Positions 34,549 through 43,937 of a stretch of DNA of 64,000 nucleotides are shown here, piece after piece. The notes under the pieces were generated by a model that saw nothing but the letters and a program-made list of their open reading frames with translations, did no database searches and was not told where the DNA came from. Origin of the DNA: Pusillimonas sp. T7-7. GTDB taxonomy: Bacteria; Pseudomonadota; Gammaproteobacteria; Burkholderiales; Burkholderiaceae_B. The stretch covers positions 1,240,001-1,304,000 of the forward strand of contig NC_015458.1 in the NCBI RefSeq assembly GCF_000209655.1. Reading direction: 5' to 3'. How positions within the stretch are numbered: the first letter of the stretch is position 1; the number at the start of each line of letters is the position of its first letter. A program made the translations under genes and the position numbers.

Positions 34549-35598
34549 TTATAAGGTATCGGTCTGCAAAACCGGGAAGTGTGCCGACCAGGCCTGCACG
34601 ACGTCGAGCATGCGATTGGCAAAACCCCATTCATTGTCGAACCAGATGAACAGATTGGCGAAACCGTCGCCGTTGGTACGCGTTTGGCTGGCATCGATAA
34701 TGGCCGAATGGGGATTATGATTGAAATCGACCGACGCATGGGGATGGTCGGAATAATCGAGCAAGCCCCGATAGTGCTGGGTGGCAGCCAGCAGTACGGC
34801 ATTGAGCGCCGGCGCCGGCACGTCGCTTTGCAGCTTGACCATCAGATCTATGGCGGAAACGTTCAGAATGGGCACGCGTATGGCTTTGGCCTGCACCTTG
34901 CCTGCGAGCTGCGGCAACAATCTTTCCACCCCCTGCGCCAGCCCGGTCGCCACCGGCACAATAGACTGCATCGCAGAACGCGTTCTGCGCAGGTCGGAAT
35001 GATGGTAGCCATCGATCATGGGCTGGTCGTTCATCACCGAATGCAGAGTCGTCAGGAAAGCGTGGTCTATGCCGAAGGCGGTGTCCAGCTCGGCCAGAAT
35101 GGGCACAATGGCATTGGTGGTGCACGAAGCATTCGAGACTATGGTTTCACGCCCCGTCAGGCCCTTGTGATTGATGCCGTAGACCACGGTGTAGTCCACA
35201 TCTTGAGCACTATTGGAGGGCTGCGATACCAGCACCCGAGGGCAACCTGAATCGATAAAACGCTGCAGTTGCTGGCGCGAACTATAACGCCCCGAGCATT
35301 CCAGCAACAGGTCAACATCAAGGGCTTGCCAGTCGACCGCTTCGGGCTCTGTTTCGTGGCTGACCCGAATGCTGTGCCCATTGACGACCAGGCTATCCGG
35401 CCCCTGCCCCACCTTGCCGGGGAACACGCCATGGGTCGAGTCGAACTGCGACAAATACACCATGCTGGCCAGGTCCGCCGGTTCATTGATGGCCACGACC
35501 TGATAAAACTCTTTGAGTGGGGATTCGTAAAGGGCGCGCAGCACACATCGACCTATACGGCCATAACCATTGATTGCCAGACGTAAGGGGCGGCTCAT
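34549..35598 (-). CDS. epd: Erythrose-4-phosphate/glyceraldehyde-3-phosphate dehydrogenase
   Basis: A 349-residue NAD-binding dehydrogenase. INGYGRIGR at residues 9-17 is the NAD-binding fold and SNASCTTN carries catalytic Cys159. Later segments such as SVDFNHNPHSAIIDASQTR and DNEWGFANRML resemble the Epd branch (pyridoxal phosphate supply) more than glycolytic GapA, but the two are close relatives and either assignment is possible. It lies upstream of fumC on the same strand and downstream of mmsA. Confidence 0.75.
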   Translation of the reverse strand: MSRPLRLAINGYGRIGRCVLRALYESPLKEFYQVVAINEPADLASMVYLSQFDSTHGVFPGKVGQGPDSLVVNGHSIRVSHETEPEAVDWQALDVDLLLECSGRYSSRQQLQRFIDSGCPRVLVSQPSNSAQDVDYTVVYGINHKGLTGRETIVSNASCTTNAIVPILAELDTAFGIDHAFLTTLHSVMNDQPMIDGYHHSDLRRTRSAMQSIVPVATGLAQGVERLLPQLAGKVQAKAIRVPILNVSAIDLMVKLQSDVPAPALNAVLLAATQHYRGLLDYSDHPHASVDFNHNPHSAIIDASQTRTNGDGFANLFIWFDNEWGFANRMLDVVQAWSAHFPVLQTDTL

Positions 35599-35632
35599 TC
35601 AGTACTCTCGAGGTTGTTGAAGAAAGTCCACA

Positions 35633-35675
35633 GTGCCAGGAGCCCCGTCCGTCAGACGGAACAGGGCACTGGCAC
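35633..35675 (-). promoter_or_regulatory. Two-tier stem-loop between mmsA and epd
   Basis: GTGCCAG (35633-35639) pairs with CTGGCAC (35669-35675), and inside it TCCG (48-51) pairs with CGGA (57-60). It lies 29 bases beyond the mmsA stop and 35 bases before the epd start, on the same strand. No T-run follows, so it may be a transcript-stability or leader structure rather than a plain terminator. Confidence 0.4.
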
Positions 35676-35703
35676 ATCTTCAACTTTACTACTTTACCGA
35701 CTG

Positions 35704-37251
35704 CTACATCGTGGGCATGATGAACTCGTTGCCTTTGCTGATGTTCTGGGGCCAGCGCTGCATGATGGATTTCTGCTTGGTATAGAAGCGCACGCCCTCT
35801 TCGCCATACGAATGCGTATCACCAAACAAGCTGCGCTTCCAGCCGCCAAAGCCATGCCACGACATGGGCACGGGAATCGGTACATTCACGCCGACCATGC
35901 CCACCTGAATGCGGCGCGCGAACTCACGGGCGGTGTGGCCGTCGCTGGTAAAGCAAGACACACCGTTACCGAACTCGTGGCGGTTGATCAAGTCGACGGC
36001 CGCTCCCAGGTCGGGCACATGCACGCACGCCAGCACCGGTCCGAAGATTTCTTCCTTGTAGATGCGCATTTCGGGAGTCACGTTGTCGAACAGTGTGCCG
36101 CCCACATAAAAGCCCTGCTCATGGCCTTCAACCTTGTGGTTTCGTCCATCGACCAGCAGTTCCGCACCCTCTTCCACGCCCAGGGCAATATAGCCCTCGA
36201 TGCGCTTCAAGGCTTCCGCCGTCACAACCGGCCCCATTTCCGCATCCAGATGCATGCCGTCCTTGATTTTCAGCGTTGCTGCACGCTCTTTCAGGGCAGG
36301 CAATATCTTTTTGCCCACATCCCCCACCAACACAGCTACTGAAATAGCCATGCAGCGCTCGCCAGCCGAGCCATAGGCCGCACCGACCAGGGCGTCTACC
36401 GTACGTTCGATATCGGCGTCGGGCATGATGATCATGTGGTTCTTGGCGCCGCCCAGAGCCTGGACACGTTTGCCAAAGTGCGCGCCCCGCTCGTAGATGT
36501 ACTGGGCGATGGGTGTCGAACCGACAAAGCTGAGCGCCGCAACATCAGGATGCTCGAGCAAACCGTCAACGACCACTTTGTCGCCCTGTACGACATTGAA
36601 TACGCCGTCAGGCAGCCCAGCTTGCCTGAACAGATCGGCCATCAGCAGCGAGACGCTGGGGTCACGTTCGCTGGGCTTCAGAATAAAGGTGTTGCCGGCG
36701 GCGATGGCCATCGGAAACATCCAGCAAGGCACCATGCAGGGAAAATTGAACGGAGTAATGCCAGCCACTACCCCCAAAGGCTGGCGCATGGTCCAGTTGT
36801 CGATGCCGTTGGCGACCTGTTCGGTATAGTCGCCTTTCAGCAGCTGCGGAATGCCGCAGGCAAATTCAATGACGTCGATACCGCGGGCGACTTCGCCTTG
36901 CGCATCGGTGAAGACCTTGCCATGCTCGGCCGTGATCATGGCCGCCAGTTCATCGGTATGCTGGTTCATCAAGCCCAGAAATTTGTTCATGATGCGGGCA
37001 CGCTTGACTGGCGGGGTGTCGGCCCAGGCAGGTGCAGCGGCTTTGGCGGCGGCAACGGCTTTGTTCAGATCATCGAGCGTTGACAATACAACCTGGCGGG
37101 CAGCTTGGCCCGTTGAAGGATTGAACACGTCTTGCTTGCGACTGCCGCTGCTGGCCGTGGCCTGCCCATTGATGAAATTGATAACATCATTGCTGTCTGC
37201 GTAGGGGGCCTGCGTGCTGAGCGTGCTGGCGGCCTGGTTCTGGTCCTTCAT
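35704..37251 (-). CDS. mmsA: Methylmalonate-semialdehyde dehydrogenase (CoA-acylating)
   Basis: A 515-residue aldehyde dehydrogenase of valine and myo-inositol catabolism, forming propionyl-CoA or acetyl-CoA. FINGQ at the N-terminus, [15 protein letters not shown], the motif [15 protein letters not shown] and catalytic Cys300 in [11 protein letters not shown] are typical of MmsA. ATG 37251 follows AGGAG; a longer frame exists upstream. A divergent LysR gene and a shared palindrome suggest local control. Confidence 0.94.
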   Translation of the reverse strand: MKDQNQAASTLSTQAPYADSNDVINFINGQATASSGSRKQDVFNPSTGQAARQVVLSTLDDLNKAVAAAKAAAPAWADTPPVKRARIMNKFLGLMNQHTDELAAMITAEHGKVFTDAQGEVARGIDVIEFACGIPQLLKGDYTEQVANGIDNWTMRQPLGVVAGITPFNFPCMVPCWMFPMAIAAGNTFILKPSERDPSVSLLMADLFRQAGLPDGVFNVVQGDKVVVDGLLEHPDVAALSFVGSTPIAQYIYERGAHFGKRVQALGGAKNHMIIMPDADIERTVDALVGAAYGSAGERCMAISVAVLVGDVGKKILPALKERAATLKIKDGMHLDAEMGPVVTAEALKRIEGYIALGVEEGAELLVDGRNHKVEGHEQGFYVGGTLFDNVTPEMRIYKEEIFGPVLACVHVPDLGAAVDLINRHEFGNGVSCFTSDGHTAREFARRIQVGMVGVNVPIPVPMSWHGFGGWKRSLFGDTHSYGEEGVRFYTKQKSIMQRWPQNISKGNEFIMPTM

Positions 37252-37329
37252 GGAAATCTCCTGGTGGTATTCGGATACCAAAAAGTATAGGCAGGCCATA
37301 CGCCTCAAACAAGAGCCTGCCGCTGGATA

Positions 37330-37353
37330 CATTGTTTAATTTATTAGACAATG
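37330..37353. promoter_or_regulatory. 24-base palindrome between mmsA and its LysR gene
   Basis: CATTGT (37330-37335) and ACAATG (37348-37353) bracket an AT-rich centre. Eleven of twelve bases in each half mirror the other, with one mismatch apart from the central pair. It lies 61 bases before the LysR ATG and 79 bases before mmsA. This form fits a LysR-type operator and would let the regulator control itself and mmsA. Confidence 0.6.
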
Positions 37354-37413
37354 GCATTGCAGGAAACTTCTGCCTGTTTCCATACAAACTCTAGACAACC
37401 CAGGGTAGCCGCC

Positions 37414-38367
37414 ATGAAGGAACAAAAAAACGAGCTGATGTGGTCACACATCTATTGGCTGGGCATGCTGGGTACCACCGGCAGCTATACCGCAGCCGCC
37501 AGACGCCTGGGCGTGAGCAAGGGCGCAGTCAGCCTGCGCATTGCTGAACTGGAACAAGTTTCGGGGGTAGCATTGGTGCAGCGCACCACCCGTAGCGTGC
37601 GGCTTACCGAAGCGGGTCAGGCCCTGGTTGACAGCACGCGCAAGGCATTTTCCGATATAGAGCAGGGCTTCGACAGCATACTCGACCTGGCCAGCATGGC
37701 TCGCGGAGTGGTGCGCGTCACTGTACCCGTTGCCCTGGGTCGACAGAAAATCATGCCCATGATCAGCGGCTTTCTGCAAAGCCATCCCGATGTTCGCATA
37801 GAAATCGAACTGTCGGATCATGTAAGTTCGCTGGCCCGGGAAGGTTTCGACCTGGCCATACGCCATACGGGCCATGTGCCCGATACCCACGTAGCCTGGC
37901 TTTTGCAGGAGTCGAAAACGCTGCTGGTGGCCACACCCGCCTATCTGCAGCGGCATGGCCACCCCAAGCGTCCTCAGGATCTGGCATCACACAACTGCCT
38001 GTACTACCTGCGTTCAGCCGCCTCGCCAGCCTGGAGCTTCGCCCCCGTCCGGCGCGAAAGCGAACGGCAGAGCGTCGAGGTCAAAGGCAATTTTTGCGCC
38101 AATAACAGCGAGGCGCTGCGAGAACTGGTTTTGGCCGGCCAGGGCATTGCCCTGCTGCCTGATTTCACGGCGCAATCTGAAGTCGATGCCGGACGACTGG
38201 TGCACTTGCTGCCCGGCTGGAAACCCGTAGGCGTATTTGGCGATGCCGTTTATGCCATCAGGCCCTACAGCGCCTATGTGCCGCGTGCGGTACGCGTCTT
38301 TGTCGATTATCTTAAAGAGGCATTCGCGCCCGCCAGCCAGGCGCGCGTACAGTCACCGGCACGCTGA
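37414..38367 (+). CDS. LysR-family transcriptional regulator (CrgA-type)
   Basis: A 317-residue regulator. The winged helix at about residues 8-67 contains GSYTAAARRLGVSKGAVSLRIAELE and RTTRSVRLTEAG, followed by a periplasmic-binding-like effector domain. The RTTR.VRLTEAG form belongs to the large CrgA/DsdC-like branch. ATG 37414 is used because it starts the helix-turn-helix at the normal distance. It is divergent from mmsA. The 3' end overlaps the convergent glycerate kinase gene by 61 bases. Confidence 0.9.
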   Translation: MKEQKNELMWSHIYWLGMLGTTGSYTAAARRLGVSKGAVSLRIAELEQVSGVALVQRTTRSVRLTEAGQALVDSTRKAFSDIEQGFDSILDLASMARGVVRVTVPVALGRQKIMPMISGFLQSHPDVRIEIELSDHVSSLAREGFDLAIRHTGHVPDTHVAWLLQESKTLLVATPAYLQRHGHPKRPQDLASHNCLYYLRSAASPAWSFAPVRRESERQSVEVKGNFCANNSEALRELVLAGQGIALLPDFTAQSEVDAGRLVHLLPGWKPVGVFGDAVYAIRPYSAYVPRAVRVFVDYLKEAFAPASQARVQSPAR

Positions 38368-39452
38368 CGCAGGTACTCGGCGGCTTGCGCATAAGCCTGC
38401 TCCAGCGACACCGGCCCAGGGGCCAGGCTGAAAGCAGCGCTGATCCCCACCTTATACAGGGCTTCATAGTCGTCGCCTAAAGAACCAGCCAAGGCAATGA
38501 CGGGGATATCGCGCCGGCTGGCATAGCGCGCCACCCCCGCCGGGGTTTTGCCCAGCAGGGTTTGCGCATCCATGCGCCCCTCGCCGGTAAAGACCAGACT
38601 GGCCCCTTCCAGTGCGGCTTCCAGGCCGGAAAGCTCGGCCACCAGCTCCACGCCTGGCCTGAAGCTGGCCTTGAAGCAGGTTTTCACGGCGAAGCCCAAG
38701 CCACCCGCAGCGCCCATGCCAGGAATGTTGCGATGGTCTTCGCCATACTGGCGAGCACAGACATCGGCAAAATGCGACAAGGCCGCATCCAGCACCGCCA
38801 CGTCATCGGGCGAGGCTCCTTTCTGAGGGCCAAAAATGGCGGACGCCCCGCGCAAACCACACAGAGGATTATCGACGTCGACCGCGATTTCAAACTGTAC
38901 CTCGTGCAGGCGTGGATCGATATTATCAAGCGAAATGCGGTCCAGCTGCTGCAAGGCGGCTCCGCCACGCGGCAGATCCTTGCCCTGGGCATCAAGCAAA
39001 CGCGCACCCAGTGCTTGCAACAGGCCAGCCCCTCCATCGTTGGTGGCGCTGCCGCCCAGGCCCAGCACAATATGCCGCGCGCCGGCCTCCACCGCCTCCT
39101 GAATGAGCTGGCCTACCCCATAGCTGCTGGCCTGCAGCGGTTTACGCTCGGACGGTGCAATCTGCTCCAACCCCGCCGCCGCCGCCATTTCTATGAAAGC
39201 CCTGCCCTCGCCCAACCAGCCCCAACTGGCTTCGCAGGGCTGGTCATTGGCGTTGCGCACTTGCAGTCCCTTTTTCTGACCCTGGGTGGCCGCCAGTACT
39301 GCGTCGAGTGAACCTTCACCCCCGTCGGCCATGGGCACGCAAACGATATCGGCCTGCGCCAGCACTTGCCGCACGCCGGACGCAATCGCCTCGGCGACTT
39401 CGACCGCGCTCAGGCACTCTTTAAATGAATCGGGGGCGATGACAATGCGCAT
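38307..39452 (-). CDS. glxK: Glycerate kinase (GlxK/GckA type)
   Basis: A 381-residue kinase of the two-domain glycerate kinase type. MRIVIAPDSFKECLSA at the N-terminus, PMADGGEGSLDAVLA, LGLGGSATNDGGAG and FTGEGRMDAQTLLGKTP are all family motifs. It phosphorylates glycerate to 2- or 3-phosphoglycerate. ATG 39452 is used rather than the upstream frame. The next gene upstream on the same strand is a hydroxyacid dehydrogenase that would supply glycerate from hydroxypyruvate, so together they look like the end of a glyoxylate-to-glycerate route. Confidence 0.93.
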   Translation of the reverse strand: MRIVIAPDSFKECLSAVEVAEAIASGVRQVLAQADIVCVPMADGGEGSLDAVLAATQGQKKGLQVRNANDQPCEASWGWLGEGRAFIEMAAAAGLEQIAPSERKPLQASSYGVGQLIQEAVEAGARHIVLGLGGSATNDGGAGLLQALGARLLDAQGKDLPRGGAALQQLDRISLDNIDPRLHEVQFEIAVDVDNPLCGLRGASAIFGPQKGASPDDVAVLDAALSHFADVCARQYGEDHRNIPGMGAAGGLGFAVKTCFKASFRPGVELVAELSGLEAALEGASLVFTGEGRMDAQTLLGKTPAGVARYASRRDIPVIALAGSLGDDYEALYKVGISAAFSLAPGPVSLEQAYAQAAEYLRQRAGDCTRAWLAGANASLR

Positions 39453-39503
39453 GCAAACAACCTTGTTCAAATTCCGGAACGGCCCAATGGCCCAAAAAAA
39501 AAC

Positions 39504-40481
39504 TTACTTGCGGGCGCCAACGACGTTGCGTGGTTGACCCTGCTGGAAGGCTTCGATATTATCGATGAGCTGATCAACCAGCCCCTGTATGGCTTCCTGA
39601 CTGGCCCAGGCCACATGCGGGGTCAGAATGAAATTGGGCAAATCCAGCAGTTGGACCAGGGGATGGTCGTTGGGGGGCGGCTCGGGAGCGGTCACATCGA
39701 AGCCGGCCCCGCCAAGCTGGCCCGAACGCATGGCCCGCGCCAGGGCTTCTTCATTGACCAATCCACCACGTGCCGTGTTGATCAACATCGGCTTGCGTTT
39801 CATCAAGGCAAACTCGGCATCGCTGATCAAATTGCGGGTCTGTTCATTCAGAGGGCAATGCAAAGTAATGATGTCGCTTTGCTCAAGGAACTGCTCGAAC
39901 GGCGTATACAGGCTGCCCTGTTTCTGGCCGCCCTTGCGGGCGGCAAACAGCACGCGCATGCCCAAGGCCCTGCCTATGGCGGCCACCGATTGCCCCAGCA
40001 CGCCTTCGCCAATAATGCCCAATGTCGAGCCCGACAAGTCTTTGATGGGATAGTCAAAATAGCAGAACTGCTGCGCCTGCTGCCAGCGTCCCGCCTTGAC
40101 CGATTCGCGATAGGCGACAATGCTGCGGCGTAAGGCAAAAATCAGGGCGAAGGTGTGCTCGGGCACGGTATTGACGGCATATCCGCGAATATTGGACACC
40201 ACCACACCTTTTTCGGCGCACACCGCAAGATCGATATTGTCGGTTCCCGTAGCGGCCACAGCGACCATCTTCAGATGCGTGGCGCCCGCCAATGCTTCCC
40301 TGCGTAGCGGAACCTTGTTCGTGATGACGATATCGGCATCGGCGATCCTTTCAGCGACCTGCTCGGCGCTAGTGCGTTCGTATACCTTCAGCTCGTGTTC
40401 AAAAGCAAAAGGGCGAATAACGGTTTCAGGAGAAATGGTATCGCGATCAAGGAAAACAACTTGCAGGGCTTGAGGGGCCAT
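39504..40481 (-). CDS. D-2-hydroxyacid dehydrogenase (hydroxypyruvate reductase-like)
   Basis: A 325-residue NAD(P)-dependent reductase. The Rossmann motif is GIIGEGVLGQSVAAIGRALG, the substrate Arg sits in NTARGGLVNEEAL, and the catalytic Glu and His lie in VTAPEPPPNDHP and PHVAWAS. It probably reduces hydroxypyruvate or glyoxylate, judging by the glycerate kinase gene 51 bases downstream. ATG 40481 begins the conserved domain. It is divergent from the peptidase gene. Confidence 0.88.
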   Translation of the reverse strand: MAPQALQVVFLDRDTISPETVIRPFAFEHELKVYERTSAEQVAERIADADIVITNKVPLRREALAGATHLKMVAVAATGTDNIDLAVCAEKGVVVSNIRGYAVNTVPEHTFALIFALRRSIVAYRESVKAGRWQQAQQFCYFDYPIKDLSGSTLGIIGEGVLGQSVAAIGRALGMRVLFAARKGGQKQGSLYTPFEQFLEQSDIITLHCPLNEQTRNLISDAEFALMKRKPMLINTARGGLVNEEALARAMRSGQLGGAGFDVTAPEPPPNDHPLVQLLDLPNFILTPHVAWASQEAIQGLVDQLIDNIEAFQQGQPRNVVGARK

Positions 40482-40626
40482 TGGGTATCCTGTTGATTGT
40501 TTGGGAGCCCGCCAGGCTGGATTGCATGAGGGGCTGCTGAATAATAATCCGATATAGTAATAGGAAACACGCATTGCACAAGCAATCGTAAACCAGCGTA
40601 CTGCACTACACACGAGGCTCCACGAT

Positions 40627-42483
40627 ATGACGTCAAAGAAATATGCTGTCCAGGATTTTTTCCGTAACCCCGAGCGCGGCTTTTTTCGTTTGTCTGACGA
40701 CGGCGCCATGCTCGCGTTCATGGAGCCGGTCAGCATAGACGGGCAAGCCGCCCGCATGAACGTTTGCGTTCAGGCGCTGGAAGGCAGCACGCCCAGCGGC
40801 CCCGTACGCCGCCTGACGGGTGAAACCGAGCGCGATATTGCCCAGTTTTTCTGGAAAGGCTCCGACACCATCATTTATGAAAAAGACTTTAATGGCGATG
40901 AAAATTTCCATGTGCTGACTGTCAATGTGGCAAGCGGCGAACTGACCGACCTGACGCCCTTTCCGGGTGTGCGGGCCAGTATCGAAGACGACCTGGAAGA
41001 CGATCCCGATCACATCCTGCTTAGCCATAACGGACGCAACCCCGAAGTATTCGATGTCTATCGCGCCAACATCCGCAATGGCCAATTGACGCTGGTCGCC
41101 GAAAACCCCGGCAACATCGTCGGCTGGCAAACCGATCACGAGGGTCGCGTGCGAGCCGGCATCGCCAGCGACGGCCTGCATACCACCCTGCTATACCGCG
41201 ACACCGAAGCCGACGAATTCAAACCCATTATCACCACCGACTTCCGCACCAGCGTGGTCCCGCAGTTTTTCACCCCTGACAACCGCGCCATGTACGCCCT
41301 GAGCAATCGCGGGCGTAATTACCTGGCCTTGGTCATCATCAACCCCACCGACCCCGACCATGAAGAACTCGTCTTCAGTCCGCCTGCCAATGACCTGGAT
41401 GGCGCAGGGTACTCGCGACTGCGCCAGGTGCTGACGATGGCCGTCTATCAGTCCGACAAGCCGCAGTATCACTTCTTCGACAAGTTCAGTGCCGAGCGCC
41501 ATGCACGCGTTTGCGCCCTGCTTGAAGGCTACGATGTGGCTTTTCAAAGCAGCACGCGCGACGAAAACAAATTCATCGTCGCGGCCTATAACGATCGCAC
41601 ACCCGGCAGCCGCTACATCTACGACGCGACCCGCAACACACTGGACAAGCTGGCCGACATCAATCCGGTTCTGGCCGAACACGACATGGCGCCCGTACAG
41701 GCCATCAGTTATCAATCGCGCGACGGCCTGACCATACACGGCTATCTGACCTTGCCTGTAGGTGAGGCAAAAAAAAACCTGCCATGCATCATCAATCCTC
41801 ACGGCGGTCCATGGGCCCGCGATGGTTGGGGCTTCAATCCCGAAGCGCAATTTCTGGCCAACCGCGGTTATTGCGTGCTGCAAATGAACTTTCGCGGATC
41901 CACTGGCTATGGCCGCGAATTCTGGGAGGCCAGTTTCGGCCAATGGGGTCTGGCCATGCAGGACGACATTACCGACGGCGTACGGTGGCTGGTTGATCAA
42001 GGCATTGCCGACCCCAAGCGCATAGCCATCTACGGCGGCAGCTACGGCGGTTACGCCACTTTGGCAGGCATTACCTACACGCCCGAATTGTATGCAGCGG
42101 CAGTAGACTATGTGGGCGTATCGAATTTGCTCACTTTCATGAACACCATACCGCCCTACTGGAAGCCCATGCTCACCAAGATGCACAGCATGGTGGGCAA
42201 TCCGGAAACCGATCACGAACGGCTGGTGGCCACGTCCCCGGCGCTTAACGCCGACCGCATCGTTACGCCGCTATTCATTGCCCAGGGCGCGCACGACCCC
42301 AGGGTCAATAAAGACGAAAGCGATCAGATGGTGGCCGCTTTGCAGGCCCGCGGTGTGGAAGTTGAATACATGGTCAAAGACAATGAAGGCCATGGTTTCC
42401 ATAACGATGAGAACAAGTTTGAGTTTTATGAGCGCATGGAAGCATTTCTTGCGCAGCATCTGAATCCTTCATCCGCCGAATAG
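40627..42483 (+). CDS. S9-family prolyl oligopeptidase-like serine peptidase
   Basis: A 618-residue peptidase without a signal peptide. The N-terminal part is a propeller with WD-like strands; the C-terminal alpha/beta-hydrolase domain starts near 370 (YQSRDGLTIHGYLTLP). The catalytic triad is Ser472 (YGGSYGGYA), Asp557 (AHDPRV) and His589 (EGHGFH), spaced as in acylaminoacyl peptidases. ATG 40627 is the start. The glutathione transferase gene follows after 35 bases. Confidence 0.91.
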   Translation: MTSKKYAVQDFFRNPERGFFRLSDDGAMLAFMEPVSIDGQAARMNVCVQALEGSTPSGPVRRLTGETERDIAQFFWKGSDTIIYEKDFNGDENFHVLTVNVASGELTDLTPFPGVRASIEDDLEDDPDHILLSHNGRNPEVFDVYRANIRNGQLTLVAENPGNIVGWQTDHEGRVRAGIASDGLHTTLLYRDTEADEFKPIITTDFRTSVVPQFFTPDNRAMYALSNRGRNYLALVIINPTDPDHEELVFSPPANDLDGAGYSRLRQVLTMAVYQSDKPQYHFFDKFSAERHARVCALLEGYDVAFQSSTRDENKFIVAAYNDRTPGSRYIYDATRNTLDKLADINPVLAEHDMAPVQAISYQSRDGLTIHGYLTLPVGEAKKNLPCIINPHGGPWARDGWGFNPEAQFLANRGYCVLQMNFRGSTGYGREFWEASFGQWGLAMQDDITDGVRWLVDQGIADPKRIAIYGGSYGGYATLAGITYTPELYAAAVDYVGVSNLLTFMNTIPPYWKPMLTKMHSMVGNPETDHERLVATSPALNADRIVTPLFIAQGAHDPRVNKDESDQMVAALQARGVEVEYMVKDNEGHGFHNDENKFEFYERMEAFLAQHLNPSSAE

Positions 42484-42518
42484 GCACCCTTCACATGGAA
42501 CTACAAGGAAGAACCGCC

Positions 42519-43127
42519 ATGAAACTGTACTACCTTCCGGGCGCTTGCCCGCTTGCCTCGAACATCGCCATGGAATGGGCTGGCCAGCCCTACGAATTGC
42601 AGCTCGTCAGTCGTGAAGAACTCAAACAGCCTGCCTATCTGGCGCTGAACCCGCTGGGCGCGGTGCCCACATTGGTCGACGGCGACTTCGTACTGACCCA
42701 AAGCGCAGCGATTCTTGAGTACATCGCCGAGCTTAATCCTTCGGCCAAATTGCTGCCCGACACCGCACGCGGGCGCGCCGAGGTACGGCGCTGGCTGGGG
42801 CTGTGCAATGCCGACATCCACCGTACTTTTGCGAATGTTTTCGGCGCCCAGGGGCTGGCCAGCACGCCAGAGTCCCAGGAAGAGCTGATAGCGAAGTCGT
42901 CGGCCAAGCTGCAGCAGTTGTTTGCGGTGGCCGACAAGCAGCTGGAAGGCAAGGATTGGATTGCCGGTGCGCGCTCCGTTGCTGATCCCTATCTTTACAC
43001 GTTGCTGCGCTGGACACGTGCGAAGAAGGTTGATATTGGCGACTTGAAGAACCTATGGGCTTTTTATGAGCGGATGGAAAAAGATGCCGGTGTACAGGCA
43101 GCGTTGAAAGCGCAGGGCTTGAGCTAA
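42519..43127 (+). CDS. Glutathione S-transferase (beta class)
   Basis: A 202-residue transferase. The thioredoxin-like domain begins MKLYYLPGACPLAS, where Cys10 is the beta-class active-site cysteine, and has NPLGAVPTL and TQSAAILEYIAE for glutathione binding. An all-helical C-terminal domain follows. ATG 42519 has AAGGAAG upstream. It probably shares a transcript with the S9 peptidase gene. Confidence 0.92.
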   Translation: MKLYYLPGACPLASNIAMEWAGQPYELQLVSREELKQPAYLALNPLGAVPTLVDGDFVLTQSAAILEYIAELNPSAKLLPDTARGRAEVRRWLGLCNADIHRTFANVFGAQGLASTPESQEELIAKSSAKLQQLFAVADKQLEGKDWIAGARSVADPYLYTLLRWTRAKKVDIGDLKNLWAFYERMEKDAGVQAALKAQGLS

Positions 43128-43178
43128 ACGGAGCCACCACCGGCAAGTTCTACTCTTAGTCCAGCATTCAACGAGCAC

Positions 43179-43204
43179 AAAAAACAGCGGCCATCAGGCC
43201 GCTG
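43179..43204 (-). terminator. Intrinsic terminator of the liv operon
   Basis: CAGCGGCC (43185-43192) pairs with GGCCGCTG (43197-43204) around ATCA. Six A on the plus strand (43179-43184) give a run of six U after the hairpin in minus-strand RNA, 32 bases past the livF stop. Confidence 0.85.
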
Positions 43205-43235
43205 TATATCTACGAACTGCCAAGTCAAAAAGGCA

Positions 43236-43937
43236 TCAGGCCCCCAGATACGCCTTGCGAACCTCATCGTTGACCAGCAAATTCGCTCCCGTATCAGCCA
43301 GCACCACTTTCCCGGTTTCGAGCACATAGCCGCGATCAGCCACCTGCAGCGCCTTATTGGCGTTCTGTTCGACCAGAAATACCGTGACGCCCTCTTCCCG
43401 TATCGTGCGGATAATGTCGAAAATTTGGGCAATGATCAGCGGCGCCAGACCCAGTGTTGGCTCGTCCAGCAACAACAGCTGCGGCTTGGTCATCAAGGCG
43501 CGCCCGATGGCCAGCATCTGCTGCTCGCCACCCGACATTGTGCCGGCCCGCTGACTGGCGCGTTCTTTTAGACGTGGAAACAAAGTATATACATGATCCA
43601 GGCCTGTCTCGATCTCGTCGCGCTTCAGAAAAAAGCCGCCCATCTTCAGATTTTCAGACACAGTCAGGTCGGGAAACACCCGGCGGCCTTCCGGCGAAAT
43701 GGCAATGCCCCGCTGCATGATGGTGTGCGTATCTTTCTGGGTGATGTCTTCGTCCAGAAAGGTGACTGTACCGCTGCTTGCACGGGGTGAACCGCAGACG
43801 GTCATCAGCAGCGTGGTCTTGCCTGCGCCATTGGCGCCGATCAGTGTGACGATCTCGCCCTTGTTGACTTCGACCGAGACATCATTAAGCGCTTGAATGG
43901 CACCATAGTAGGTATGTACGTTTTGGAGCTTAAGCAC
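43236..43937 (-). CDS. livF: Branched-chain amino-acid ABC transporter ATPase LivF
   Basis: A 233-residue ABC ATPase. Walker A is GANGAGKTT, the signature SGGEQQMLAIGRAL, Walker B LLLLDEPTLGLAP, and the switch His region has VEQNANKAL. LivF pairs with LivG to drive uptake of branched-chain amino acids through LivH and LivM. Its ATG directly follows the livG stop, and a terminator lies just after its own stop. Confidence 0.95.
   Translation of the reverse strand: MLKLQNVHTYYGAIQALNDVSVEVNKGEIVTLIGANGAGKTTLLMTVCGSPRASSGTVTFLDEDITQKDTHTIMQRGIAISPEGRRVFPDLTVSENLKMGGFFLKRDEIETGLDHVYTLFPRLKERASQRAGTMSGGEQQMLAIGRALMTKPQLLLLDEPTLGLAPLIIAQIFDIIRTIREEGVTVFLVEQNANKALQVADRGYVLETGKVVLADTGANLLVNDEVRKAYLGA

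Noticed and set aside
32954..34720. 588-codon open frame on the plus strand
   Set aside because: It lies antisense to fumC, which has full family motifs; the translation has no recognisable domain and reflects codon-position bias in high-G+C DNA.
41191..42216. 341-codon open frame on the minus strand
   Set aside because: It is antisense to the S9 peptidase catalytic region; no start context and no domain.
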